Translations under genes and position numbers: made by a program
Shown here: piece by piece, positions 24,637 to 34,144 of the stretch
How positions within the stretch are numbered: the first letter of the stretch is position 1
Layout of the letters: the number at the start of each line of letters is the position of its first letter
The notes under the pieces: model-generated
What the model was told of the DNA's origin: nothing
What the model saw: only the letters and a program-made list of their open reading frames with translations
Database searches by the model: none
Assembly (NCBI GenBank): GCA_003141315.1
Contig: PLLP01000014.1
Coordinates: forward strand, 44,459 to 105,800
DNA length: 61,342 nt
Source: Phycisphaerales bacterium
GTDB taxonomy: Bacteria; Planctomycetota; Phycisphaerae; Sedimentisphaerales; Anaerobacaceae
Direction of reading: 5' to 3'

Positions 24637-27126
24637 GTGAAAGGTAACGAGAAAAAGACGCACAGCCGGCATGTGGAACCCGAAAATAATCTGTCGGATG
24701 AACAGGAGAGGGTTCATCTTTTATACCAGCAGTCTCCCTTTGCGTATCAGTCGCTCGATAAGGATGGATTTATCACGGAGGTCAATACCGCCTGGCTTGC
24801 TATGCTCGGCTACCCGCCGCAGGCGAGCCCGGAGGTTGTCGGCAAATGGATTGGCGAATTTCTAACTCCAAAATCTCAGGAAAAATTCAAAAAGCAGTTT
24901 TCGAAATTCGTGTCGAGCGGTTCTTTACAGGCGGCGGTCTTTGAGATGGTCTGCCGTGATGGAAAGACCATCGCTGTCGAGGTTGACGGCAAAATCGGAA
25001 CCGACAAAAATGGTCATTTCAGACAGACTCACTGTATTTTGCGCAATATAACCAAACAGAGAGAAGCGGAGGATAAGCTGAGCCTGCTTTCTTCCGTTGT
25101 TCATCAGTGCAGGGAAGGAATAGCCGTCGCCGACCTTCAGTATAATTTGTTGTTTATGAATCGTTCTTATGCGCAGATGCACGGTTACGAACCGTCGGAA
25201 TTATTTGGTAAAAGTATTGCTGCTTTGCATACTCCTGAGCAGATGATTGATATTGATAAAGCCATACAATCTATTAAACAGCATGGTGAGTTCAAGGGGC
25301 AGGTAGGACGCAAAAGAAAAGACGGCAGTGTTTTTCCTTCACTGATGCACATTTCATTTTTATCGGACAGTTCCGGTGAGCCTCTCGGAATAATTGGCAT
25401 TATCCTGGATATAAGCGAGCTTAAACGGATAGAAGATGAACTTCGCAGAGAAAGAGACCTGGCACAAAAATACCTCGATATTGCAGGTGTAATTTTAATT
25501 GTTGTCGGCGCTGACCGAAAGGTCAAAATGATAAACAAAAAAGGCTGCGGCATTTTAGGTTTCAGCCAGCAGGATATTATCGACAAGGACTGGTTTGAAA
25601 ACTTTATTGTGCCGCAGCAAAAAGACAAAGTAAAAATTGTTTTTGATGCAATGATGAAAGAACACAAAGATGCCGCCGAATATTACGAGAATGATATTAT
25701 CACCAGAAGCGGCGAGGTTAGAACCATTGCCTGGCATAATACGATTCTTGCCGACGATACGGGTGCGATTACCGGCATCCTGAGTTCCGGCCTTGATATT
25801 ACCGAGCAGAAAAAGGCCGAAACATGGCTGCGCTCGCAGCATTCACTTGCAATTGCCCTCAACAAAATGAGCGACCTCACAAAGGCCTTGCGAATAATAT
25901 TAAGGACCGCTATGAAACTCGATGAGGTGGACTGCGGCGGGATATATCTTGTCGATGAAAAAACCGGCGGTTTGGATTTAGTCGTTTTTGACGGCCTTTC
26001 ACCACAATTTGTCAATAGAGTTTCGCATTATGAAGCGGATGCTCCGCAAACCGGAATAGTTTTGCAAGGTAAGGCAGTTTATCAACTTTGTTCCGAGTTT
26101 GAGCCTGCCGTAAGAGAAAGTCTTGTTAATGAAGGCCTTCGCAGCCTTTTTGTCATTCCGATAAGGCACGAGGGGAAAATTATCGGCAGCCTGAACCTTG
26201 CTTCACGAAATTACGACCAGATTTCTCCTGCGTCGCGAAATTCTGCCGAGATACTTGCCGCCGAGGTCGGCGGTGTTGTAGCGAGGATAAAGGCAGAAGA
26301 GGCGCTCAAGGCATCTTACAATGAGCTGGAGAAAAAGGTTGAAGAAAGAACAGCCCAGCTATCGAAGGCTTATAAGGATTTGGAGGCAGAGACAGAACAG
26401 CGGAAGTTAAAGGAGAAGATGCTTCGTGAGAACGAGAAATTTGCCGCCACAGGCCGCCTCGCTGCCAGGATTGCCCACGAGATTAATAACCCCCTGGCGG
26501 GAATAAAGAACGCCTTTCTGCTCGTAAAGGATGCCGTGCCTGAAGAATATGAATATTATAATTATGTAAGTCTTATTGAAAAAGAAATTTCGCGTGTCAG
26601 CAGAATAGTTCATCAGATGCTCGAACTTTACAGGCCGCAGCAGGAATCGCCCATTGAATTCAGATTTGCAGACCTTGTAAGAGAAGTGGTTGTGCTGCAC
26701 GAAATTGCCTGCAGGGAGCATAATGTCAAACTCGAAATCGACATCGATGATTCGCTGAAGGTTTTGCTCTCGGAAGGAATGCTTAAACAGGTCTTGTTCA
26801 ATCTTATCGATAATGCGGTAAAGGCATCGAAACCTGACGGCGTTGTAAGGGTTTGGGCAAAGTTTTCAAACGGCATTTTGACTTTTAATGTTGCGGATAA
26901 AGGTATTGGCATTAAAAAAGATATACAGGACAAGGTTTTTGAGCCGTTTTTTACCGCGGATACCGACGGTTCAAAACGAGGGCTCGGCCTTGGCCTGGCG
27001 ATTACCAAAAGTATTGTTGACGCAATGGGCGGCTCAATCGGTTTCGAAAGCGAATACGGCAGTGGGTCGGTTTTTACGGTTTCGATTCCATTATGTGCGA
27101 GTGTCCCAAGCCCCAAAACCGGCTGA
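24637..27126 (+). CDS. Multi-PAS/GAF sensor histidine kinase
   Basis: 829 residues, no membrane helix, so probably a cytoplasmic sensor. Domains in order: PAS 1 (about 25-145; SLDKDGFITEVNTAWLAMLGY), PAS 2 (150-270; NLLFMNRSYAQMHGYEPSELFGKS), PAS 3 (278-400; ending LDITEQKKAE), GAF (405-555; IPIRHEGKIIGSLNLAS), a coiled coil (about 560-600), HisKA with phospho-acceptor H614 in ARIAHEINNPLAG, and HATPase_c with NLIDNAVKASK, DKGIGI and GLGLGLAI. The start is GTG at 24637 with GGGGAG 7-12 bases before it. No response regulator is adjacent, so it is an orphan kinase; the receiver at 34144 and the NtrC-type regulator at 39945 are possible partners but not shown to be. Confidence 0.92.
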   Translation: MKGNEKKTHSRHVEPENNLSDEQERVHLLYQQSPFAYQSLDKDGFITEVNTAWLAMLGYPPQASPEVVGKWIGEFLTPKSQEKFKKQFSKFVSSGSLQAAVFEMVCRDGKTIAVEVDGKIGTDKNGHFRQTHCILRNITKQREAEDKLSLLSSVVHQCREGIAVADLQYNLLFMNRSYAQMHGYEPSELFGKSIAALHTPEQMIDIDKAIQSIKQHGEFKGQVGRKRKDGSVFPSLMHISFLSDSSGEPLGIIGIILDISELKRIEDELRRERDLAQKYLDIAGVILIVVGADRKVKMINKKGCGILGFSQQDIIDKDWFENFIVPQQKDKVKIVFDAMMKEHKDAAEYYENDIITRSGEVRTIAWHNTILADDTGAITGILSSGLDITEQKKAETWLRSQHSLAIALNKMSDLTKALRIILRTAMKLDEVDCGGIYLVDEKTGGLDLVVFDGLSPQFVNRVSHYEADAPQTGIVLQGKAVYQLCSEFEPAVRESLVNEGLRSLFVIPIRHEGKIIGSLNLASRNYDQISPASRNSAEILAAEVGGVVARIKAEEALKASYNELEKKVEERTAQLSKAYKDLEAETEQRKLKEKMLRENEKFAATGRLAARIAHEINNPLAGIKNAFLLVKDAVPEEYEYYNYVSLIEKEISRVSRIVHQMLELYRPQQESPIEFRFADLVREVVVLHEIACREHNVKLEIDIDDSLKVLLSEGMLKQVLFNLIDNAVKASKPDGVVRVWAKFSNGILTFNVADKGIGIKKDIQDKVFEPFFTADTDGSKRGLGLGLAITKSIVDAMGGSIGFESEYGSGSVFTVSIPLCASVPSPKTG

Positions 27127-27174
27127 CGGTGCGGTTCGGCAAAATTATGCCATTCCCTGTTTTGCCTCTATTCC

Positions 27175-27203
27175 TTGACATATTTTCTGATACTCTTTAT
27201 GAT
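27175..27203 (+). promoter_or_regulatory. Promoter of argH-thiL-tsaE
   Basis: TTGACA (27175-27180), 17 bases, TATGAT (27198-27203), 36 bases before argH. This is close to sigma-70 consensus. Confidence 0.78.
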
Positions 27204-27238
27204 TCTCGGAAGCTGAATATATATTTCGGAGAACTTAA

Positions 27239-28627
27239 ATGGCAAAAAAACAGAGAATCTGGGAAAAACGCCTCAAGGGCAGCCCGCCTGAAATGGCAAT
27301 GAATTTCGTGCAGTCGTTATCTTTTGACAAAAGACTTTACAAATATGACATTGCAGGTTCGATTGCCCACAGCCAGATGCTGGCGGAACAGAAACTGATA
27401 AGCAATGCCCAATTTCGGCAAATCAAAAGTGGTCTGCTTCAGATAGAACGGCAAATCAGCGATGGGAAATTTAAATTCGATAAGGCTGATGAGGATATTC
27501 ACATGGCTGTTGAGGCTGCGCTGATTAAAAAAATCGGCGTCGTCGGCAGGAAGCTGCATACCGGTCGCAGCCGGAACGACCAGGTCGCTGCTGATTTGCG
27601 GCTCTGGATGCGGGACGAGATTGAGATAATTCAGACTAAAATTACTTTGCTTCAGCAGGCCTTTATCGAAATGGCACAAAAATATCAGGATGTTGTTTGC
27701 CCCGCATATACGCACATGCAGCGGGCACAGCCGATAATTTTGGCGGCATACCTGTTAAGTTTCGTCGAGCAGTTCGAACGTGATTTTATCCGGCTGGGAA
27801 ATTGCAGCGGCCTTCTCGATGTCTCGCCGCTCGGCAGCGGCGCAATCGCAGGCAGCACACTGCCCATAAGCCGCACCAGCACCGCGGAAAAGCTGGGCTT
27901 CCATCAGGTAAGCAGGAACAGCATCGATGCGACGTCGGACAGGGATTTCTGCGCGGAATTTATCTTCGATTGCGCACTGATTGCGGCGCATCTTTCGCGG
28001 CTGGCAGAGGACTGGATAATCTTTTCGAGCAGCGAATTTAATTTTGTTCACATTGACGACAAGTACTGCACGTCATCGAGTATGATGCCGCAGAAACGCA
28101 ATCCCGATATGCTCGAACTTATTCGCGCCAAAACAGGCACTGTTTATGGTTCGCTTGTTGGTATGCTTACAATTCTGAAGGGGTTGCCTTCGGGCTACAA
28201 TCGCGACCTGCAGGAAGATAAAGTTCACGTTTTTACGGCGGCGGATACTATCGAGGCATCTGTCGATATGGCCTGTGCCATTGCAGCCAACACGGGATTT
28301 AACGCCGATAAAATCAAGGCGGGTCTCGATGAAGGTTTTCTCGATGCGACGGCCTTGGCGGAATATCTTGTCCTAAAGAACATAGCGTTTCGTCAGGCGC
28401 ACGGCATCGTGGGCCGGCTGGTTTCTTCCTGTGAGAAACAGGGGAAAAAACTTGTTCAGCTGAATCTGGCTGAATTCAAAAAGTATTGCCCTGCGATTGA
28501 ACGCGATGTCTATAAATTTCTCGGAGCCGAAAATGTCGTGAAAAGATATGCCACCAGCGGCGCCGCAGGAGTTAAACAGGCCGGCGAGCAAATCGCATTC
28601 TGGAAAAAGCAGCTTTCAAAACGATGA
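27239..28627 (+). CDS. argH: Argininosuccinate lyase
   Basis: Last step of arginine synthesis: argininosuccinate to arginine and fumarate. 462 residues, the usual length. Fumarase/ASL superfamily features: [43 protein letters not shown] with the catalytic-region His, and the flexible signature loop [16 protein letters not shown] lies 7 bases before ATG. It overlaps thiL by four bases (ATGA) and heads an operon with thiL and tsaE. argG is not in the window. Confidence 0.97.
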   Translation: MAKKQRIWEKRLKGSPPEMAMNFVQSLSFDKRLYKYDIAGSIAHSQMLAEQKLISNAQFRQIKSGLLQIERQISDGKFKFDKADEDIHMAVEAALIKKIGVVGRKLHTGRSRNDQVAADLRLWMRDEIEIIQTKITLLQQAFIEMAQKYQDVVCPAYTHMQRAQPIILAAYLLSFVEQFERDFIRLGNCSGLLDVSPLGSGAIAGSTLPISRTSTAEKLGFHQVSRNSIDATSDRDFCAEFIFDCALIAAHLSRLAEDWIIFSSSEFNFVHIDDKYCTSSSMMPQKRNPDMLELIRAKTGTVYGSLVGMLTILKGLPSGYNRDLQEDKVHVFTAADTIEASVDMACAIAANTGFNADKIKAGLDEGFLDATALAEYLVLKNIAFRQAHGIVGRLVSSCEKQGKKLVQLNLAEFKKYCPAIERDVYKFLGAENVVKRYATSGAAGVKQAGEQIAFWKKQLSKR

Positions 28628-29547
28628 AGAATAAAGAAGACCGGATAACCGCCTGGTTTGCCGGGCAGAGGAAATTGCCGTCCAGATTCTTTCCGATTGG
28701 CATCGGAGATGATATGGCGCAGATTCGTCTGCCTGGCGGTGCGTCAGTCCTAATCACAACTGATATGCTTCTCGATGGCGTCCATTTCGACCTGCGAAAG
28801 GCCACGCTCAGGCAGGTCGGCTACAAGGCGATGGCGGCCAGTTTAAGCGATTGTGCCGCGATGGCGACAATTCCTCTGGCTGCGGTTGTAAGCGTTGCCC
28901 TGCCGAAAGGCTTTGGCTCAAAGAAACTTAAAAAGCTGCATGCGGGCATTGTCGAGGCCTCCGACAAATACAACTGCCCGCTCGTCGGCGGAGACATTAC
29001 AGCCTGGAAGGGCAGCAGCCCCTTTGCAATCAACGTGGCTATGATAAGCAGGCCTGGCCCGACGAAGCCGCTGCGAAGAAGCGGTGCAAAGATTGGTGAT
29101 ATAATCTGTGTCACAGGCACGCTCGGCGGCTCCGGGTTCGGAAGACACCTGCGATTTGAGCCGCGGGTTAGTGAGGCACTTGAACTGGCACAGATGGTTT
29201 CTATTCATTCTATGATGGATATTTCCGATGGTCTAAGCACTGATTTGAATCGTATTTGCAAAGAGAGCTGCGTCGGCGCACTGTTGTTTGCCGAAAAGAT
29301 ACCCGTGTCAAAAGATGCCAAAAAGAAACCGGACCCGCTTTTTTCTGCGCTGAATGACGGCGAGGATTTCGAGCTGCTTTTCACGCTTTCAAAAAAGGAA
29401 TATGAGAAACTCTGCGCCCGCTGGAGAAAAAAGCCTGCTGTCACCGCCGTAGGAATAATTACGGATACGAAAATTATGCAGATGAAAACGCGCGACGGCA
29501 GGATTCGCAGGCTCCAGCCGGCAGGCTATGACCATTTGGCGGATTAA
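28624..29547 (+). CDS. thiL: Thiamine-monophosphate kinase
   Basis: ATP-dependent phosphorylation of thiamine monophosphate to the active cofactor. 307 residues of the PurM/ThiL fold: [80 protein letters not shown] and [12 protein letters not shown], the metal- and substrate-binding set in the usual order. It is coupled to argH by an ATGA overlap; tsaE starts 9 bases after its stop. The link between arginine, thiamine and tRNA genes is probably only operonic convenience. Confidence 0.95.
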   Translation: MKNKEDRITAWFAGQRKLPSRFFPIGIGDDMAQIRLPGGASVLITTDMLLDGVHFDLRKATLRQVGYKAMAASLSDCAAMATIPLAAVVSVALPKGFGSKKLKKLHAGIVEASDKYNCPLVGGDITAWKGSSPFAINVAMISRPGPTKPLRRSGAKIGDIICVTGTLGGSGFGRHLRFEPRVSEALELAQMVSIHSMMDISDGLSTDLNRICKESCVGALLFAEKIPVSKDAKKKPDPLFSALNDGEDFELLFTLSKKEYEKLCARWRKKPAVTAVGIITDTKIMQMKTRDGRIRRLQPAGYDHLAD

Positions 29548-29556
29548 ATATCGAGT

Positions 29557-30012
29557 ATGGATTACGATTTTTTATCAAATTCGGCAGAGGAAACAATTGA
29601 ACTTGGCAGTTCCATCGGAAGCCGGCTCAAAGGCGGCGAGGTCATTGCCCTTACAGGCCCCCTCGGCAGCGGCAAAACGTATCTTACAAAAGGCATCGCA
29701 CAAGGCGCGGGAGCGGGAAAAGAAAGTGTCCCGGTCAACAGCCCGACCTTTGTTCTGGTTAATGAGTATTCCGGCAGACTTGATATCTATCATATAGATG
29801 CCTACAGGATAAAGTCCATAAAGGAATTTGAAAATATCGGCTTCGACGATTTTTGCTCGCCGGATTCGGTCGTTCTGATTGAGTGGGCGGACAAGATACT
29901 TGCCGCATTAAAAGGCATCAATTACGTCCGGATAACAATGTCTTACGAGGGAAAAACATCGAGAAAAATTTCGATGGAAAATTTACCGCAATACATTGAC
30001 CTCGCAGAATAA
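29557..30012 (+). CDS. tsaE: tRNA threonylcarbamoyladenosine synthesis ATPase TsaE
   Basis: P-loop ATPase that works with TsaB and TsaD to place threonylcarbamoyl on A37 of ANN-reading tRNAs. 151 residues: N-terminal SNSAEETIELGSSIGSRLK, Walker A GPLGSGKT (about 34-41), switch NSPTFVLVNEYSG, YHIDAYRIKS with conserved His-Asp-Tyr-Arg, and the TsaE signature VLIEWADKI. It lies 9 bases after thiL. The TsaC-type enzyme of the same pathway is fused to a phosphatase at 21748; TsaB and TsaD are not in this window. Confidence 0.95.
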   Translation: MDYDFLSNSAEETIELGSSIGSRLKGGEVIALTGPLGSGKTYLTKGIAQGAGAGKESVPVNSPTFVLVNEYSGRLDIYHIDAYRIKSIKEFENIGFDDFCSPDSVVLIEWADKILAALKGINYVRITMSYEGKTSRKISMENLPQYIDLAE

Positions 30013-30449
30013 AAATCTTTGGTATTTGCCTATCCTCTCGTTGTAATCGGTATATTCGATACAATCCGACCAAAATCAGTTTCATTTCAAGACCTGTTTC
30101 TTTATCGCAGAGATTTTTTCTTCTTCGCATTTGGCATAGGCAGATTTGTTTTCTATATTTTACATTGCAGCCTGCCCAGTGATGCCAATTCAAGCTGCTG
30201 CGGATTTTTTCGGACTTTGTCTTTCATGACGAAAAAGATATTCAGGCCGTAAGCTGATATTTGAAGAAAGAAAACCCAATTCTTTTTATTTTTTTTGGAG
30301 GTGTCAAAAAGGCAAAAAGCAGGTTCGTAAAGTCTTGAATCATTTAAGACGATAGCAGAAACAGCGAAATGCTGTTTTATCGAAACCCCGGCTTGCCGGG
30401 GATGGTTGAAAACAAATTTATTTACAACAATTTATGTGAGGGTAAAAAA
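30013..30449 (+). promoter_or_regulatory. Long structured leader upstream of the first pseudopilin gene
   Basis: This 437-base gap has no gene. Its 3' half can fold into three consecutive hairpins: GTCTT (30332-30336)/AAGAC (30346-30350); CGATA (30350-30354)/TATCG (30378-30382) continuing through a 4-base bulge into AAACAGC/GCTGTTT (30359-30377); and CCCCGGC/GCCGGGG (30386-30401). The last has no T-run. A GGAGGTG at about 30297 has no reading frame behind it. The stems suggest a regulatory 5' UTR or RNA-stabilising structure for an abundant pilin message. Confidence 0.45.
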
Positions 30450-30854
30450 ATGAAAACAAGAAAAGGATTTACACTGGTAGAAATTTTAATTGTCGTTGTC
30501 ATTCTCGGTATTCTGGCAGCGATAGTGATTCCGCAGTTCACCAATGCCAGCACAGCGGCAAAAGAATCGAATCTGAAGAGTAATCTTCAGACGGTGCGTG
30601 CACAGATTGAGCTTTACAAGCTTGATAATAACGACGTACCTCCTGCCAGTGCGGCTGCATTAGCAGCGGCATTAGCAGATACCGGCGGCAAGACTTACCT
30701 GAAGACAATGCCGGATAATCCGTTCACGGGCCACAATATCGTAGGCGCCGACAAAGCCTCGGGGGACTGGGTGTACGTTCCATCCGGGTTTAATTTTACC
30801 TTCAGTGCTGGCACTGATGCTACTCTTCAGACCGCTGACCATGAGAAATGGTAA
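30450..30854 (+). CDS. Type II secretion/type IV pilin-like major pseudopilin (GspG-like)
   Basis: 134 residues from ATG at 30450, preceded by GAGGG. The class III signal is short: MKTRKG then FTLVEILIVVVILGILAA, with cleavage expected after the Gly and Glu at position 5 of the mature protein. After the helix comes IPQFTNASTAAKESNLKSNLQTVRAQIELYKLDN and a C-terminal globular part, PDNPFTGHNIVGADKASGDWVYVP, typical of GspG/PulG-like pseudopilins, although the calcium-site details cannot be judged. It has its own terminator, so it is probably expressed at a higher level than the secretin genes downstream. Confidence 0.88.
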   Translation: MKTRKGFTLVEILIVVVILGILAAIVIPQFTNASTAAKESNLKSNLQTVRAQIELYKLDNNDVPPASAAALAAALADTGGKTYLKTMPDNPFTGHNIVGADKASGDWVYVPSGFNFTFSAGTDATLQTADHEKW

Positions 30855-30919
30855 GCTTAACGATGTTTGCCCTGTTCTGACGGTCTGAACAGAGGCGGAC
30901 AGAATTGTAAATCAGTGAG

Positions 30920-30953
30920 CTGGCCGGTTTTCAAAAACCGGCCGGCTTTTTTT
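30920..30953 (+). terminator. Intrinsic terminator of the first pseudopilin gene
   Basis: TGGCCGGTTTT (30921-30931) and AAAAACCGGCC (30934-30943 region) form a near-perfect stem of at least 10 bp with a tiny loop, followed by GGCTTTTTTT. It is a strong rho-independent terminator 65 bases after the stop. Confidence 0.88.
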
Positions 30954-31415
30954 ATCAACAGTTTTTTAGAATCACCAGACAATGCGTTAATTTATCAGGG
31001 AATAGAAAGAAGCGATTAAAACGGCTTTTATCGGCCTATGTTTCCGGCAAATAAATAAAGTTATCAAATTGTCATAATAAATTTTACCGCCGGATTTTTG
31101 CATTTGTATCCTGAATCACTTCTTTCAAGCCCGTTTCTTTTAACGATTGTAGTTATTCTACCGGAAGTCCGTTCCGGCAGTATTGAAAGTGGCACTTGTA
31201 TCGGCATTTGGGGGCATCAAAAACGACGTTTGAAAACGATAATTATCCGGCAAAAAACGCCCGGTTTAGAATGCCTGATTATGTGGTCATATTTCATCAA
31301 AGCAGCGTTTAAGACACGAGGCTATCAGGTCGAAACAGAGATAATGGAATCCCGTATCGTCGGGATTATATACAGAAATGTCCCTTGAAAATTTCAGGAC
31401 AAAAGGGCGATAAGA
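30954..31415 (+). other. Gene-free stretch between the two pseudopilin genes
   Basis: Contains two small hairpins, CCGGAA/TTCCGG near 31160-31177 and AATCCCG/CGGGATT near 31348-31368. A 96-codon open frame at 31098-31388 has no ribosome-binding site, an unremarkable composition and no recognised motif. I treat it as non-coding leader sequence. Confidence 0.5.
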
Positions 31416-31907
31416 ATGCAAAAGTCGAAATTAGAAAAAAATGGTTTCACCTTGATAGAGATAATCATCGTGGTGGTGATTCTTTCGATAGCCGCTCTTC
31501 TTGCCATACCGATGCTCGGCAACTCAGGCGACATACAGGTTCGTGCCGCCGGTGATATGATTGCCGCCGACCTCGAATACGCAAAGGGTATGGCTGTAAG
31601 CAGGCAGAAACCTTACACGGTTGTTTTTAGCGACTCCGCCGAAAGCTACAGTATCAAAGATGCAAACGGAACCGTGATAACACATCCGGTTAACGGAAAA
31701 CCGTATTCAGTCAATTTCACGACCGACAGCAGGATAAGCCAGGTTAACATTTCCAGTTTAGTTGATTTCGGAGGTACTTCGCAGGTCGAGTTTGACTCCG
31801 TCGGCAAACCTGTCAACGGCGGCGGTAAGATATTTCTTGCCGGAGGCGGCAAAACCGTCACCGTATCCGTGGATGCCGTCACAGGATATATTTCGGTGTC
31901 CAACTGA
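31416..31907 (+). CDS. Pseudopilin (GspH/FimT-like)
   Basis: 163 residues. MQKSKLEKNG then FTLIEIIIVVVILSIAALLAIPML is a prepilin leader with cleavage after Gly and Glu5. After the helix, IQVRAAGDMIAADLEYAKGMAVSRQKPYTVVF is the conserved GspH/FimT pattern for minor pseudopilins, and the C-terminal half is beta-rich. It is the first gene of a run with a small ORF, the secretin, a small membrane protein, a receiver and an HD-GYP protein. It is a minor tip component in known systems; here the exact assignment is inference. Confidence 0.85.
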   Translation: MQKSKLEKNGFTLIEIIIVVVILSIAALLAIPMLGNSGDIQVRAAGDMIAADLEYAKGMAVSRQKPYTVVFSDSAESYSIKDANGTVITHPVNGKPYSVNFTTDSRISQVNISSLVDFGGTSQVEFDSVGKPVNGGGKIFLAGGGKTVTVSVDAVTGYISVSN

Positions 31908-31921
31908 GTTTCCGGGAAAAT

Positions 31922-32125
31922 ATGAATATGAAAATCAATAACTTATATTTTGAAGCAGAGAATATTTCGGATGGCAATGAAAAATTCGATTGTATTGTTG
32001 ATAAAAGAAATGAAACAGAAATTAATTATCGCGAAACAGAAATCAGACTCAAACTGTCGAATCCGCACGAGGTAATCGCAGAACAACAGCGATTGCCCGA
32101 AAAGCGGGATAGTAAGGTCTTATGA
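31922..32125 (+). CDS. Small ORF between pseudopilin and secretin genes, uncertain
   Basis: 67 codons, starting 14 bases after the pseudopilin stop and ending 15 bases before the secretin start. The product is acidic and basic without a hydrophobic segment (MNMKINNLYFEAENISDGNE...). A GGGAAAA lies just upstream of two close ATGs. Its spacing fits an operon member, but I recognise no family, and the frame could be chance. Confidence 0.4.
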   Translation: MNMKINNLYFEAENISDGNEKFDCIVDKRNETEINYRETEIRLKLSNPHEVIAEQQRLPEKRDSKVL

Positions 32126-32140
32126 ACAGGAGAAAAAATT

Positions 32141-33898
32141 ATGTACAAAAACAAAGAAACAATGGCAGCAAGAAGTATTATTTTATTGGCAGTTATGATT
32201 GCATTGACGACAGTTGCGGGTTCGTACTCTGCCGATGACTTGACGGCAACCCAGCAGGTCAAGCCTGTAAGCACCGCACCGGAAGAAGGCAATGCAGCCA
32301 TTAGTATTGCCGCCGACGGGAAAATCCAGTCCATCAGCTTCAAGAAGGATGCTGATATCAGGGACGTTCTTCGTTTCCTCGGCGCCAAATACAACAAAAA
32401 TATCGTTCCTTCCCCGAAGGTCGAAGGCCCCATTACCGTCACCAATCTCTATAACGTGACATTCGACCAGGCGATGGATGCGATTATGGGCGACAATTAT
32501 GTCTGGAAACAGCATGGAAACATCATCGAGGTCTTTACCAGGGAAGACAAAAGCAGAATGACCTGCAAAGTCTTTACTCTCTCATACATTACCGCTGAAG
32601 AGGCCAAGAAAATTATTACCCCCATCCTCAGCAGCGTTGGCCAGGTTGGTTTCAGCACCCCTGCGATGAAGGGCATACCTGAATCCATTACTTATTCCGG
32701 CGGCGGCGACACCATTGCTTCCAGCGACACACTGGTTATTTATGACTACCCCGAAAGGATTGAGCAGGCCGAGAAGATTATGAAGGAAGTCGATGTAAGG
32801 CCTAAGCAAGTCCTTATTGAGGCCACTATCCTCAGCGTCCTGCTTAATGAAGGAATGGAAATGGGCGTTGACTGGAACCTCTTTAACGGTGTAGGCCTGA
32901 CCGGAGCCGCCGCTACATCGGACATAACAACAAGCACGGATATCAGCCGCGGTTCAGTAGCCACTTCACCAATTGCGCAGGTCGTTGCGGGCGGCGTCGG
33001 CACACCTATTGAAACGTCGGGTTTTGCCAAGGCGAGAAGTGACGGCCTTCGGGTGGGCATTACAACCGGCGACTTATCAATGTTTATTACCGCATTAGAG
33101 CAGGTGACAGATACCACCATTCTTGCCAATCCAAAGATTCTGGCAGTCAATAAGCAGCTTGGCCAGGTCTATATAGGTACGAAGATTGGGTATATAAATC
33201 AGACTACTCAGAGCCAGACATCGACGACCCAGGAGGTTCAGTTCCTTGATACAGGCACGAAACTTTCATTCAGGCCTTATATCGGCGATGACGGCTATAT
33301 CCGGATGGATATTCACCCCAAAGACAGTTCCGGCGATTTGAAGTCCAACAATATACCTGATGAGACCTCTACAGAACTGTCAACAAACGTGGTAGTGAAA
33401 GATGGCGAAACGATAGTTATCGGCGGACTGTTCAGAGATGTGATTATCTCCTCCCGCAAGCAGGTGCCGCTTCTCGGCGACCTCCCGTTTATCGGTTCTT
33501 TATTCAGAAGCAATTCCGATACCACAAAACGGCAGGAGGTTATTGTTCTGCTTACTCCGCATATAATTCACGATGCCGCAGATACCAATCCGCAGGGCCG
33601 CCTCGATGATATTCGCCTCAAGAGACAGTCAACCATCGACCAGCTTCAATGGGTTGACAGGGCCAGACAGGCTGAAGACCACTATACAAAGGCTGTAAAG
33701 TTAGCCAGTGAAAACAAGAGAGAGCAGGCGCTTGGTGAGGTCAACACAGCCCTTGAGCTTCGTCCAACATATCTCGAAGCCCTGAGACTCAAAGAAAAGA
33801 TTACAAAGGAAATGAATCCGCAGGCAGCCTCGAAGATAAGCAGCATTATGAAGGAAAATATGGAGCGTAAGGATAATGACAAGTGGTTGAAGAGATAA
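32141..33898 (+). CDS. Secretin (GspD/PilQ-like) with C-terminal TPR-like tail
   Basis: Outer-membrane channel for type II secretion or type IV pili. 585 residues. Signal peptide in the first 30 residues (IILLAVMIALTTVAGSYSA). An N0/STN-like part (ISFKKDADIRDVLRFLGAKY, ITVTNLYNVTFDQAMDAIM), then N1 (FTLSYITAEEAKKIITPIL), the secretin beta-domain with TTILANPKILAVNKQ, ELSTNVVVKDGETIVIGGL and the signature VPLLGDLPFIGSLFRS. After ILLTPHII there are about 95 extra residues; AEDHYTKAVKLASENKREQA-LGEVNTALELRPTYLEAL looks like one or two TPR-type helices. Such a tail at the pore's periplasmic exit is not common in GspD. Confidence 0.92.
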   Translation: MYKNKETMAARSIILLAVMIALTTVAGSYSADDLTATQQVKPVSTAPEEGNAAISIAADGKIQSISFKKDADIRDVLRFLGAKYNKNIVPSPKVEGPITVTNLYNVTFDQAMDAIMGDNYVWKQHGNIIEVFTREDKSRMTCKVFTLSYITAEEAKKIITPILSSVGQVGFSTPAMKGIPESITYSGGGDTIASSDTLVIYDYPERIEQAEKIMKEVDVRPKQVLIEATILSVLLNEGMEMGVDWNLFNGVGLTGAAATSDITTSTDISRGSVATSPIAQVVAGGVGTPIETSGFAKARSDGLRVGITTGDLSMFITALEQVTDTTILANPKILAVNKQLGQVYIGTKIGYINQTTQSQTSTTQEVQFLDTGTKLSFRPYIGDDGYIRMDIHPKDSSGDLKSNNIPDETSTELSTNVVVKDGETIVIGGLFRDVIISSRKQVPLLGDLPFIGSLFRSNSDTTKRQEVIVLLTPHIIHDAADTNPQGRLDDIRLKRQSTIDQLQWVDRARQAEDHYTKAVKLASENKREQALGEVNTALELRPTYLEALRLKEKITKEMNPQAASKISSIMKENMERKDNDKWLKR

Positions 33899-33928
33899 TA
33901 CAGCCTTTCAGAGGTATAGCAAAGGCTG

Positions 33929-34144
33929 ATGAGGTTTATATTGAAACTTGATAAAAGTTTATATCCGCAGGGATACTGTCCTGCGAACTTTTGCAGGACA
34001 GTTTTTCCGGTGATGGCAACCTGGGTATGCGTACTGTTGACGGCAGCATTGGCTCTTGGGTCCGCTTTCAGCGGGCCTCGCCTGAACTGCGGGGTATTCA
34101 AAGCTAAAAAATTACAATACCTGGATATGGTGGAGGCTCATTGA
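33929..34144 (+). CDS. Small single-helix membrane protein coupled to the receiver gene, probable
   Basis: 71 residues with one hydrophobic segment (VFPVMATWVCVLLTAALALGSAF). AAAGG lies 5 bases before ATG, and its stop overlaps the next start (TGATG), the usual layout of coupled genes. No family is recognised; the coupling is the main reason to believe it. It could be a small partner of the secretin or receiver. Confidence 0.5.
   Translation: MRFILKLDKSLYPQGYCPANFCRTVFPVMATWVCVLLTAALALGSAFSGPRLNCGVFKAKKLQYLDMVEAH

Noticed and set aside
30290-30410. c-di-GMP-I (GEMM) riboswitch before the pseudopilin gene
   Set aside because: The region has GGCAAA and stacked hairpins but lacks the conserved GAAA tetraloop-receptor layout and the GGGACGCAAAGCC core, so I list it only as an unknown structured leader.
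31190-31206. Sigma-54 promoter (TGGCAC... GGCA) before the second pseudopilin gene
   Set aside because: The GG to GC spacing is one base longer than the strict sigma-54 spacing and the -12 element is not TTGC.
31098-31388. 96-codon frame between the pseudopilin genes
   Set aside because: No ribosome-binding site, no recognisable domain, and it covers hairpins; it is probably leader sequence.
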